NCBI RefSeq assembly: GCF_021568905.1 | Contig: NZ_JAKGSB010000003.1 | Coordinates: 124,001-188,000, forward strand | From: Zavarzinia marina | GTDB taxonomy: Bacteria; Pseudomonadota; Alphaproteobacteria; Zavarziniales; Zavarziniaceae | Direction: 5' to 3' | DNA: 64,000 bases | Translations under genes and position numbers: made by a program | The notes under the pieces: model-generated | Told to the model about the DNA's origin: nothing | Database searches by the model: none | What the model saw: only the letters and a program-made list of their open reading frames with translations | Part shown: piece after piece, positions 9,987 through 16,663 of the stretch | Layout of the letters: each line of letters opens with the position of its first letter | Position numbering within the stretch: the stretch's first letter is position 1

Positions 9987-10020
9987 GGTGCGAATATCCC
10001 TGAAATACACCGGGCCGCCC

Positions 10021-10034
10021 TTGATCCAAAGCAA
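10021..10034. promoter_or_regulatory. Degenerate FNR/FixK-type box
   Basis: TTGATCCAAAGCAA, i.e. TTGA-N6-GCAA, matches the anaerobox core TTGA-N6-TCAA with one change. It lies 35 bases upstream of the receiver gene start (9986) and 140 bases upstream of the fixK-type start, so it could mediate FixK control of the receiver gene or autoregulation. Confidence 0.45.
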
Positions 10035-10042
10035 GGTCGGCC

Positions 10043-10064
10043 TAGGTAGTTCCCCTTAGGGGAA
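10043..10064. promoter_or_regulatory. Candidate FixJ site with perfect palindrome upstream of fixK
   Basis: TAGGTAGTTCCCC (10043-10055) resembles FixJ-binding sequences recalled from rhizobial fixK promoters (TACGTAGTTTCCC-like). It runs into a perfect inverted repeat TTCCCC-TTA-GGGGAA (10050-10064). It lies 111 bases or more upstream of the fixK-type start codon. Site identity is inferred from memory of the consensus and from the neighbouring fixLJ. Confidence 0.45.
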
Positions 10065-10174
10065 ATCCCTTATGGGGGCCTCCTTATGCGCGCGTCCTGA
10101 ATGTTCGCCGCGCCGTCCCGGGCGTAGACCTGTTCTCGCCAGTCAGGACCAACGCCTCGGGAAGGATAGCGACC

Positions 10175-10861
10175 ATGTATGCCGAGCCCCTCTACGCCCA
10201 GCAGATCGCCAATATCGCCCCCGCGCCCGCCGTGTTCCCCCCCCACATCGGCACGGGTGACGATCTGCCCCTGGACGTCGGCCAGGTCATGCATTTCGCC
10301 CGCGGCGAGGAAATCTTCGGTCAGGGCGAACGCGCCGACTGCCTCTACAAGGTCGTTTCGGGCTGGGTGCGGAGCTACCGCATCCTTCGCGACGGCCGCC
10401 GGCAGATCGAGGGTTTCCACCTGGCTGGCGAATATTTCGGCATCGAGACGGACGACAGCCACCATTGCTCGGCCGAGGCGCTGGGCCCAGCCACCGTCCT
10501 CGTCGTCCGCCGCTCGGTCCTGAACGAACTGGCCACGCGCCGGGGCAACATCGCGACGACCCTGTTCCGTCTGGCGATGCAGGGCCTGCAGCGCAGCCGC
10601 GAGCACATCGCCATGCTCAGCCACAAGTCGGCCTGCGAGCGCGTCGCCGGCTTCCTCCTCGACATGGCGGAGCGCGCCGACGCCGTGAAGGCCCTGGACC
10701 TGCCGATGAGCCGCCAGGACATCGCCGACTACCTCAGCCTGACCATCGAGACCGTCTCCCGCACCCTCAGCCAGCTTCAGGCCGACGGCCTGATCGACAT
10801 TCCCCGCTCGCGCAACATCGTGCTGCGCGACCGCCTCGCCCTCGAAGACATGTGCGAATGA
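10175..10861 (+). CDS. fixK: CRP/FNR-family regulator, FixK type
   Basis: A 228-residue protein with an N-terminal cyclic-nucleotide-like beta-roll (about 25-140) and a C-terminal winged HTH whose recognition helix reads TIETVSRTLSQL. The E-x-x-S-R pattern predicts binding to TTGAT-N4-ATCAA boxes. The N-terminal Cys cluster that holds the FNR iron-sulfur centre is absent, so it should act as a FixK whose level is set by FixLJ, not as a direct oxygen sensor. GGAAGGATAGCGACC precedes the ATG. A strong terminator follows at 10929-10963. Perfect target boxes occur within 14 kb (13935 and 23295). Confidence 0.85.
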   Translation: MYAEPLYAQQIANIAPAPAVFPPHIGTGDDLPLDVGQVMHFARGEEIFGQGERADCLYKVVSGWVRSYRILRDGRRQIEGFHLAGEYFGIETDDSHHCSAEALGPATVLVVRRSVLNELATRRGNIATTLFRLAMQGLQRSREHIAMLSHKSACERVAGFLLDMAERADAVKALDLPMSRQDIADYLSLTIETVSRTLSQLQADGLIDIPRSRNIVLRDRLALEDMCE

Positions 10862-10928
10862 TTTGAGCGCAAGCCAGCGGTAGAAGTTCGGTATCGCGCA
10901 CGGCCAAACTGCCCGCCGCGTGATACCG

Positions 10929-10963
10929 GGGCCCGGGGGTCGTTACCCGGGCCCGCTTTTTTT
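10929..10963 (+). terminator. Strong intrinsic terminator after fixK
   Basis: GGGCCCGGG (10929-10937) pairs with CCCGGGCCC (10946-10954) around an 8-base loop, followed two bases later by seven T (10957-10963). Confidence 0.85.
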
Positions 10964-10974
10964 CGGAGCGGCAG

Positions 10975-11883
10975 TTGAACCTGAAAATGACGTCGGCGGA
11001 CTGGGGTCTGCTCGGCCTGCTGTCCGTCCTCTGGGGCGGGTCCTTCTTCTTCACCGGGATCGCGGTCCGCGAACTGCCGCCCTTCACCATCGTCACCCTC
11101 CGGGTCGGCATCGCCGCGCTCGCCCTTCTCGGGTTCCTGGCGCTGCAAGGCCGGCGCCTGCCACGCGGGCGGGATTTCGTGCTCGCCTGCATCGGCATGG
11201 GCTTCCTGAACAACATGGTGCCCTTCAGCCTGATCGTGACCGGCCAGGGCTGGATCGCCAGCGGCCTCGCCGCGATCCTGAACGCGACCACGCCGCTCTT
11301 CGCCGTCGTCGTCGGCCACGTCCTGACCGACGACGAGAAGATGACGCCGGCCCGTCTCGGCGGCGTGGTGACCGGCTTTCTCGGCGTCGCGCTGATGCTG
11401 GGGCCGGCGCTCGGCGGCGCGGGCCAGCATCTCGCCGGCATGATCGCCGTTCTCGGCGCCGCCTTCTCCTATGCCTGCGCCGGCGTCTTCGGGCGGCGCT
11501 TCCGCCGCCTCGGCATCGCGCCGATCGAGGCGGCGACGGGGCAGGTGACGGCGGCGACGCTGATGATGCTGCCGCTCGCGCTCGCCGTCGACCAGCCCTG
11601 GACGCTGGCCATGCCCGCCGTTCCGACCGTGGCCGCCGTGGTCGGCGCGGGCGTGCTCTCCACCGCGCTCGCCTATGGCATCTATTTCAGAATCCTGCAA
11701 TCGAGCGGGGCGACCAATGCCGCGCTGGTCACCTTCCTGATTCCGGTCAGCGCCGTCTTCCTGGGCGCGGTTTTCCTCGGAGAGGCATTGGACGCGCGGC
11801 ATTTCGGCGGCATGGCGCTGATCGCCGCCGGTCTCGCGGCGATCGACGGGCGCCTTTTGTCGCGGTCACTTTCAAAATATTGA
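10975..11883 (+). CDS. DMT-superfamily (EamA) transporter
   Basis: A 302-residue inner-membrane protein with about ten hydrophobic helices arranged as two EamA repeats, the family's usual size. The first helix carries SVLWGGSFFFTG and the second half starts near residue 150 (MIAVLGAAFSYAC). Members export amino acids, metabolites or drugs; the substrate is unknown. The start is a TTG at 10975 with CGGAG six bases upstream; the ATG at 10987 is the alternative, too far from this site. The stop codon overlaps the operator-like palindrome of the next operon. Confidence 0.85.
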   Translation: MNLKMTSADWGLLGLLSVLWGGSFFFTGIAVRELPPFTIVTLRVGIAALALLGFLALQGRRLPRGRDFVLACIGMGFLNNMVPFSLIVTGQGWIASGLAAILNATTPLFAVVVGHVLTDDEKMTPARLGGVVTGFLGVALMLGPALGGAGQHLAGMIAVLGAAFSYACAGVFGRRFRRLGIAPIEAATGQVTAATLMMLPLALAVDQPWTLAMPAVPTVAAVVGAGVLSTALAYGIYFRILQSSGATNAALVTFLIPVSAVFLGAVFLGEALDARHFGGMALIAAGLAAIDGRLLSRSLSKY

Positions 11884-11909
11884 AATTGTTACCGGGGTGC
11901 GCCTATATG
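11870..11909 (+). promoter_or_regulatory. Promoter with overlapping palindromic operator for the peroxiredoxin-ArsR operon
   Basis: TTTCAA-AATA-TTGAAA (11870-11885) is a perfect inverted repeat. Its right arm doubles as a -35 element, TTGAAA (11880-11885), followed after 18 bases by TATATG (11904-11909) as -10. Transcription would begin near 11916, which supports the GTG start at 11942. A repressor bound here would block RNA polymerase; the ArsR-type protein encoded by the operon is the obvious candidate. Confidence 0.55.
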
Positions 11910-11941
11910 AGACGGTACCCCGAACCGGAGCGCGCCATCCC

Positions 11942-12640
11942 GTGACCGAATCCGCCAACAGCTTCGATCTCTACGACCGTCTGCCCCTGATCGGCGAGGC
12001 GGCGCCGGATTTCCAGGCCCGCTCGACCATGGGCACGGTGTCGCTGTCGGCCTATCGCGGGCGCTGGGTGCTGCTGCTGTCCCATCCCGCCGATTTCACG
12101 CCGGTCTGCACCTCGGAATTCGTCGCGCTGGCCCGTGCCGCCGACCGCTTCCGGGCCCTCGACTGCGAGATCGTGGCGCTGTCTGTCGACAGTCTCTTCG
12201 CCCATATCGCCTGGAGCCTGGCGATCGAGGAGAAATTCGGCGTCACCATCGATTTCCCGATCGTCGAGGATGTCTCGCTGGCGATTTCGCGCGCCTTCGG
12301 CATGGTCCATCCGAGCGCGGGCACGACGGCGACGATCCGCGCCGTCTTCGCCATCGACCCGGACGGGGTGATCCAGGCGATCCAGTATTACCCGATGTCG
12401 ATCGGACGTTCGGTCGACGAACTGCTGCGCCTCGTCGCCGCCCTGAAGGCGGCGGAGGGGGGGACCTGCTCGGTTCCCGCCGACTGGCGGGAAGGCGAGG
12501 CGGTGCTGGCGCCGCCGCCGCTCGCCCTGCCGGAGGCGCGTCGCCGCCTCGGCGCGCCGGGCGCGCGCGACTGGTATTACGGCGATGCGGGCGAGGATGC
12601 CGCACCTCCGCCGTCCAAGCTTCGCAAGGGACGAAAGTGA
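11942..12640 (+). CDS. Peroxiredoxin (1-Cys / Prx6-like)
   Basis: A 232-residue AhpC/TSA-fold thiol peroxidase. The peroxidatic Cys is C56 in HPADFTPVCTSEF, and the long C-terminal arm (PPPLALPEA region) is typical of the Prx6 class. There is one further Cys (GGTCSVP, about 177), not in a canonical resolving position. It reduces peroxides and possibly persulfides using cellular thiols. The GTG at 11942 is preferred because the upstream GTG at 11897 would precede the predicted transcription start. The start of the ArsR gene overlaps its stop. A paralogue lies at 13130-13774. Confidence 0.85.
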   Translation: MTESANSFDLYDRLPLIGEAAPDFQARSTMGTVSLSAYRGRWVLLLSHPADFTPVCTSEFVALARAADRFRALDCEIVALSVDSLFAHIAWSLAIEEKFGVTIDFPIVEDVSLAISRAFGMVHPSAGTTATIRAVFAIDPDGVIQAIQYYPMSIGRSVDELLRLVAALKAAEGGTCSVPADWREGEAVLAPPPLALPEARRRLGAPGARDWYYGDAGEDAAPPPSKLRKGRK

Positions 12641-13083
12641 TGGCCCAGGCCGAATTGATGGACATGGCCGATCATGCGGCCGATTTCCTGAAGGTGCTGG
12701 CCAACGCCAACCGCCTGATGATCGTGTGCCACCTGCTGAGTGGCGAGCGTTCGGTCTCGGATCTCGAAAGCGAGCTCGGCATCCGCCAGCCGACCCTGTC
12801 GCAGCAATTGGGCATCCTGCGCGAGGCGGGCATCGTCGCCGGCCGGCGCGACGCCAAATCGGTGATCTATCATCTGGCGGACGAAAGGGCCCGGCCCATG
12901 ATCGCCGTCATGAACAATCTGTTCTGCGGCGGTCCCCCGGTCGACGACGCCCATTTGGATGCGGGCACCAAGGGTGTTCCGACCGCGGCGGCGCTCAGTC
13001 TGCCGGCGGCGCGGGCGGCGGCGCCCGGCGAGGCGGCCGCCTTCCCGACGGTCCGCCGGCCGTCCCGCCCTTCGGCGGAATGA
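12640..13083 (+). CDS. ArsR-family repressor, SqrR/BigR-like persulfide sensor
   Basis: A 147-residue winged-helix regulator. The HTH spans about 38-72 (RQPTLSQQLGILREAG), the wing about 72-80. Two cysteines, C30 (RLMIVCHLL) and C96 (NNLFCGG), match in place the dithiol pair of SqrR and BigR that forms a tetrasulfide bridge with sulfane sulfur; metal-site signatures such as CVC are absent. The C-terminal 45 residues are low-complexity and not part of the fold. The ATG overlaps the peroxiredoxin stop (TGATG), so translation is coupled. It probably represses the adjoining sulfide genes; the family link is solid and the target set is inferred. Confidence 0.82.
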   Translation: MAQAELMDMADHAADFLKVLANANRLMIVCHLLSGERSVSDLESELGIRQPTLSQQLGILREAGIVAGRRDAKSVIYHLADERARPMIAVMNNLFCGGPPVDDAHLDAGTKGVPTAAALSLPAARAAAPGEAAAFPTVRRPSRPSAE

Positions 13084-13129
13084 CGGCCGGCGTCCCTGCA
13101 GTCGGGCCTTCCCGAAAAGGGGCGCTTCC

Positions 13130-13774
13130 TCAGAGAGACTTCTTCGAGAAGAACCAGTCGGTGTAGTCGTAACCCATGCCGGCACGGGTGTCCGCATCCT
13201 CGGCGGTCTTCGGCGGCGGCACGATCACCGGCTCGCCCTTCTTCCAGGCTTCGGGCGTCGCGACGCCGTTCGCGTCGGTGGTCTGCAGGGCCTCGACCAG
13301 GCGCAGGAATTCCTCGACCGAGCGGCCGTTCGACATGGGGTAGTAGACCATGGCGCGCAGGATGCCGTTCGGGTCGATGATGAAGGTGGCGCGCACCGCC
13401 GAGGTGTCGCCGGCACCCGGGTGGATCATGCCGTAGGCCATGGCCACTTCCATCGAGAGATCCTCGATGATCGGGAAGGGGATCTTCACGCCGAACTTCT
13501 CGTCGATCGTGCGCATCCAGGCGATGTGGGCGAAGATGCTGTCGATAGAGAGGCCGAGCAATTCGCAGCCGAGCGCCTTGAAGGCATCGGCATGGCGCGC
13601 GAAGGCCATGAATTCGGTGGTGCAGACCGGGGTGAAGTCGGCGGGGTGCGAGAACAGCACCAGCCACTTGCCCTTGTAGTCGGTCAGGGAGCGTTCGCCG
13701 GCCGTGGTGCGGGCCTTGAAGAAGGGGGCGGGTTCATTCAGGCGCGGCAGGCCGGGGATGGGGGCTTCGGACAT
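13130..13774 (-). CDS. Peroxiredoxin (1-Cys / Prx6-like), second copy
   Basis: A 214-residue thiol peroxidase with peroxidatic C51 in HPADFTPVCTTEF and the Prx6-type C-terminal arm ending DYTDWFFSKKSL. It is clearly related to the product of 11942-12640 but not a recent duplicate, since many positions differ and the C-termini diverge. The ATG at 13774 has GAGGAAACA upstream. It is divergent from the exported-protein gene across a 302-base AT-rich regulatory region holding a perfect FNR/FixK box, and converges on the ArsR gene with a 46-base gap. Confidence 0.88.
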   Translation of the reverse strand: MSEAPIPGLPRLNEPAPFFKARTTAGERSLTDYKGKWLVLFSHPADFTPVCTTEFMAFARHADAFKALGCELLGLSIDSIFAHIAWMRTIDEKFGVKIPFPIIEDLSMEVAMAYGMIHPGAGDTSAVRATFIIDPNGILRAMVYYPMSNGRSVEEFLRLVEALQTTDANGVATPEAWKKGEPVIVPPPKTAEDADTRAGMGYDYTDWFFSKKSL

Positions 13775-13868
13775 TGTTTCCTCATTCGTTGACCGCCGGC
13801 CTTTCGGGGGCACGGCCGGCGGAGGGGGCGGTGTGTTCCGTCTCGGAACGGCTCCATCATTTTATAAT

Positions 13869-13883
13869 TTCTCTAAAAGAGAA
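13869..13883. promoter_or_regulatory. Palindrome in the peroxiredoxin promoter
   Basis: TTCTCT-AAA-AGAGAA is a perfect inverted repeat, positioned just upstream of a minus-strand -10-like hexamer, i.e. in the spacer of a putative peroxiredoxin promoter. It differs from the operator at 11870-11885, so a different regulator may act here. Confidence 0.45.
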
Positions 13884-13934
13884 GCATTGTTTTGCTGATA
13901 TTGCGATCATAAAAACAGATCGAAAGCCCAACCA

Positions 13935-13948
13935 TTGATGAAAATCAA
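13935..13948. promoter_or_regulatory. Perfect FNR/FixK box (anaerobox)
   Basis: TTGATGAAAATCAA matches TTGAT-N4-ATCAA exactly. Its centre is about 64 bases upstream of the transcription start predicted from TTGCCT-N18-TATAAT (13970-13999), a class I activator position for the rightward sulfur operon; it could also act on the divergent peroxiredoxin gene. Confidence 0.7.
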
Positions 13949-13969
13949 TAGGTTGTGGTCTGGGGCGGC

Positions 13970-13999
13970 TTGCCTTGCCGCGCTGCAATAATTTATAAT
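13970..13999 (+). promoter_or_regulatory. Sigma-70 type promoter for the sulfur operon
   Basis: -35 TTGCCT (13970-13975), an 18-base spacer, and consensus -10 TATAAT (13994-13999). The predicted start near 14006 leaves a leader of about 70 bases before the ATG at 14077. Confidence 0.55.
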
Positions 14000-14076
14000 T
14001 CACGAAAAAATATATTGAAAGAGGCCCGTGCGCGGCTATCTTCTTTCTCCAGAACCCTGGAGAAGGAGATGCCGCG

Positions 14077-14868
14077 ATGTCCGTTCGAAGCCTGTCGAGG
14101 GTACTGCTGGCCAAGCAGCTGGTGATCGGCGGTCTGCTGGCCGGGACCCTGGCCCTGCCGGCGGGGGCGGAGGATACGCCGGTCACCGTGCGCGCCCTCA
14201 GCCGCGATGCGAAATTCATCGGCAGTTCCATGGGCGGCATGGCGGTCACCCTGCGCGATGCCGCGACCGGCGCCGTCCTCGCCGAGGGCGTCACGGCCGG
14301 CGGCACGGGCGATACCACCCGCCTGATCAAGACGCCGCGTGCCCGGGGTGATGCGCTGGCGGGCGAAGGCGATGCCGGCTTTTCGGCGGTGATCGATCTC
14401 GCGCGTCCGACCCTGGTCGAGGTGGCCCTGCGCGGCCCCGTCGATCACCCGGCTTCGGCGGTCGAGGTCACGTCGCGCATGTGGCTGATGCCGGGTCTCG
14501 GCATCGCGGAAGGCGACGGCTGGGTGATCGAGGTGCCGGGCTTCGTCGTCGATCTCGACCAGACGCCCGCGACGGCCGCGGTCGGCGACAGCCTGACCCT
14601 CGGCGCCAAGGTGACCATGATGTGCGGCTGTCCGGTCACCCCCGGCGGTCTCTGGAACGCCGATACCTATGCGATCGCCGCCCATGTCACGGTCGACGGC
14701 GAAGCGCGTCCCGACCTGCCCCTGACCGGGGGCGAGGGCAGCCGTTATGCCGTGCCGCTCCGCTTCGATCGCCCCGGCCTCTGGCGCATAGACGTCTATG
14801 CCCATGACCCCGCCAACGGCAATACCGGCGTCGTCAGCCGCGAAATCCGCGTCACACCGCAAAGCTGA
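14077..14868 (+). CDS. Exported protein of unknown function with a CGCP motif
   Basis: A 263-residue protein that I do not recognise. A clear Sec signal peptide (basic N-terminus, hydrophobic 14-27, likely cleavage after AGA at about 31) sends it to the periplasm. The mature part looks beta-rich, with two similar stretches that read like immunoglobulin-like or CopC-like sandwich strands, and only two cysteines, C183 and C185, in MMCGCPV. A Met-Met-Cys-Gly-Cys cluster could bind copper or carry sulfane sulfur. AGAAGGAGAT precedes the ATG. It is the first gene of the operon with the periplasmic DsrE-like protein, persulfide dioxygenase and SQR, so a role in periplasmic sulfur or metal handling is likely but unproven. 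Confidence 0.75.
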   Translation: MSVRSLSRVLLAKQLVIGGLLAGTLALPAGAEDTPVTVRALSRDAKFIGSSMGGMAVTLRDAATGAVLAEGVTAGGTGDTTRLIKTPRARGDALAGEGDAGFSAVIDLARPTLVEVALRGPVDHPASAVEVTSRMWLMPGLGIAEGDGWVIEVPGFVVDLDQTPATAAVGDSLTLGAKVTMMCGCPVTPGGLWNADTYAIAAHVTVDGEARPDLPLTGGEGSRYAVPLRFDRPGLWRIDVYAHDPANGNTGVVSREIRVTPQS

Positions 14869-14887
14869 TCAGTCGGAAGGAACCCTC

Positions 14888-15334
14888 ATGAAATCCCTGC
14901 GCCCCGGTTTCGCCGCCGCCCTCCTCGTCGCCGGCGCCGCCGCTTTCACCCCGCTCGCCGCCGCCGAGCCGGCGACGATCCTGTCGATCGTGACCTCGCC
15001 CGCGCCCGAGACCCAGGCCATGGCCCTGGTGCTGGCCACCGCGTCCAGAAAGGCCGGGGCCGAGGTTCGCATCCTGCTCTGCGACGCGGCCGGCGATATC
15101 GCGCTCCGCGAACCGCCGGCCGCCGCCACCGCGCCCCTCAAGCCCAGGGGCGCCAGCCCGCGCGGCCTGCTGGACGGCCTGATGGCCGCCGGCGTGCCGG
15201 TGGAAGTCTGCGCCCTCTATCTCCCCAACCGCGACCTCGGGCCCGACGCCCTGGCCGCCGGCGTGGGGGTGGCAAGGCCGCCCGCCGTGGCTTCGACGAT
15301 GGTCGATCCCACGGTGAAGGTGATTTCGTATTGA
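14888..15334 (+). CDS. Periplasmic DsrE-family-like protein
   Basis: A 148-residue protein with a signal peptide (hydrophobic 8-25, cleavage likely after AAA at about 26) and then a DsrE/DsrF-like alpha-beta domain: a first strand TILSIVTSP, a helix with ETQAMALVLATASRKAG, strand EVRILLCDAAGD with C65, and VEVCALYLPN with C108. The C65 position fits a sulfur-carrier cysteine of this family. The ATG at 14888 follows GGAAGGAACCCTC and starts 19 bases after the preceding gene. It probably binds or relays sulfane sulfur in the periplasm together with the preceding CGCP protein. Confidence 0.75.
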   Translation: MKSLRPGFAAALLVAGAAAFTPLAAAEPATILSIVTSPAPETQAMALVLATASRKAGAEVRILLCDAAGDIALREPPAAATAPLKPRGASPRGLLDGLMAAGVPVEVCALYLPNRDLGPDALAAGVGVARPPAVASTMVDPTVKVISY

Positions 15335-15403
15335 TTTTAATTTTACGAAATCATAAATAGTGTAATCATAAAACATGGCGCAAGCCGCCCAGGAGTAGAA
15401 ACC
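15335..15403. promoter_or_regulatory. AT-rich internal promoter/operator with direct repeats
   Basis: AATCATAAA occurs twice (15349-15357 and 15364-15372) at a 15-base pitch, and related ATCATAAAA is at 13906-13914. TTGATT (15331-15336) and ATAAAT (15353-15358) could form a weak promoter for the dioxygenase gene. This is a possible second SqrR-type control point. Confidence 0.4.
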
Positions 15404-16267
15404 ATGAAGCCCGTCGTCCATGCCTTCTTCGACGAGCCGACCTACACGGTCAGCTATGTGGTCGAAGACCCCGCCACCAAAGCCGCGGCCATCGTCGATT
15501 CGGTGCTCGACTACGATCCGAACTCGGGCCGCACGTCCCACGAGTCCGCCGACAAGATCATCGCCTTCGTGAAGGAGAAGGGTCTGACGGTCGAATGGCT
15601 GCTGGAAACCCATGTCCACGCCGATCATCTGTCCGCCGCGCCCTATCTGAAGCAGGCGCTGGGCGGCAAGATCGCCATCGGCGCCAACATCAAGGTCGTC
15701 CAGGGCATCTTCGGCAAGGTGTTCAACGCCGAGCCGCAATTCGCCACCGACGGCCGCCAGTTCGACCAGCTCTTCGCCGACGGCGACACCTTCAAGGTCG
15801 GCACGATCGAGGGCCGCGTGATGCACACGCCCGGCCATACGCCCGCCTGCCTGACCTATCTGATCGGCGATGCCGGTTTCGTCGGCGACACGCTGTTCAT
15901 GCCGGACTACGGCACGGCGCGCTGCGACTTCCCCGGCGGTGACGCCACCACCCTGTTCCGTTCGATCCAGAAGATCTTCGCGCTGCCGGACGAGACGCGG
16001 CTCTTCATGTGCCACGACTACAAGGCGCCGGGCCGCGACACCTATGCCTGGGAGACCACGGTGGGCGAGGAGAAGAAGCGGAACATCCACGTCCACGACG
16101 GCGTGAAGGAGGAAGACTTCGTCGCCATGCGCTCCAAGCGTGACGCCACCCTGGCCATGCCCCGGCTCATCCTGCCGTCGGTCCAGGTGAACATGCGGGC
16201 GGGCGAACTGCCCCCGCCGGAAGACAACGGCACCCGCTATCTGAAGATCCCCCTCAACGCGCTCTGA
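15404..16267 (+). CDS. Persulfide dioxygenase (ETHE1-type MBL-fold)
   Basis: A 287-residue metallo-beta-lactamase-fold protein. Metal-site motifs are ETHVHADH (H70, H72, D74, H75), HTPGHTP (H145), GDTLFMPD (D162) and MCHDY (H204), the pattern of mono-iron ETHE1/Blh enzymes that oxidise glutathione persulfide to sulfite. The C-terminal PRLILPSVQVNMRAGELPPPE is typical of the bacterial branch. The rhodanese or DUF442 partner domain often fused in this family is absent; here the DUF442 domain sits on the SQR instead. CAGGAGTAGAAACC precedes the ATG. Confidence 0.9.
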   Translation: MKPVVHAFFDEPTYTVSYVVEDPATKAAAIVDSVLDYDPNSGRTSHESADKIIAFVKEKGLTVEWLLETHVHADHLSAAPYLKQALGGKIAIGANIKVVQGIFGKVFNAEPQFATDGRQFDQLFADGDTFKVGTIEGRVMHTPGHTPACLTYLIGDAGFVGDTLFMPDYGTARCDFPGGDATTLFRSIQKIFALPDETRLFMCHDYKAPGRDTYAWETTVGEEKKRNIHVHDGVKEEDFVAMRSKRDATLAMPRLILPSVQVNMRAGELPPPEDNGTRYLKIPLNAL

Positions 16268-16306
16268 CGGACGGCACGCCCCGAGCGCAAGGAAAGGTCC
16301 ACCGCC

Positions 16307-16507
16307 ATGGAACGCAACGTCGGAACCGTCGATCGGGTGCTGCGCCTCGCCGCCGCCGTGATCCTGCTGTCGCTGCTCTTCCTCCTCGAGGGCAACGCGC
16401 GGTGGATCGGGCTGGTCGGCCTGGTGCCGCTGTTCACCGGCGGCACCGCCTGGTGCCCGCTCTACACGCTGTTCGGCATCCGGACCTGTCCGGTCGCCAA
16501 GCGCTGA
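16307..16507 (+). CDS. Small DUF2892 membrane protein
   Basis: A 66-residue protein with two membrane segments (about 9-28 and 33-50) and the DUF2892 signature: MERNVGTVDRVLR start, GTAWCPLYTLFGI, and a terminal cysteine in RTCPVAKR. The family accompanies rhodanese and sulfide-oxidation genes (it also forms the membrane part of YgaP). C49 and C61 could take part in sulfur transfer at the membrane. It lies 39 bases after the dioxygenase gene in the same operon. Confidence 0.87.
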   Translation: MERNVGTVDRVLRLAAAVILLSLLFLLEGNARWIGLVGLVPLFTGGTAWCPLYTLFGIRTCPVAKR

Positions 16508-16663
16508 TCCCCAGGGCCGCTCTCCCCACCCCCCGCGGCCCGGCCCCGGCACCGTCTCGATGGCGGTGCCGGGTGCCGTTCGGGGACCCGGCCGCCCGTG
16601 AATGTGCCGAGCCGGTGAGTTTGCCGAACCCTTTCGAACGATAATCAAGCGAGGAACGCCCCG
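16508..16663. other. Intergenic stretch with hairpin inside the sulfur operon
   Basis: CCCGGCACCG (16545-16554) pairs with CGGTGCCGGG (16564-16573) around a 9-base loop, without a T-run. It may stabilise mRNA ends or attenuate between the DUF2892 gene and the SQR fusion. Nothing else is evident. Confidence 0.4.

Larger units (their letters stand above)
13775..14076. other. 302-base AT-rich divergent regulatory region
   Basis: No gene. It contains, in order: a 15-base palindrome TTCTCT-AAA-AGAGAA (13869-13883) next to a minus-strand -10-like TATAAA (complement of 13862-13867); ATCATAAAA (13906-13914), which recurs at 15351 and 15366; a perfect TTGAT-N4-ATCAA box (13935-13948); and a plus-strand promoter TTGCCT-N18-TATAAT (13970-13999). 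The low GC stands out sharply from the surrounding sequence. Confidence 0.6.
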
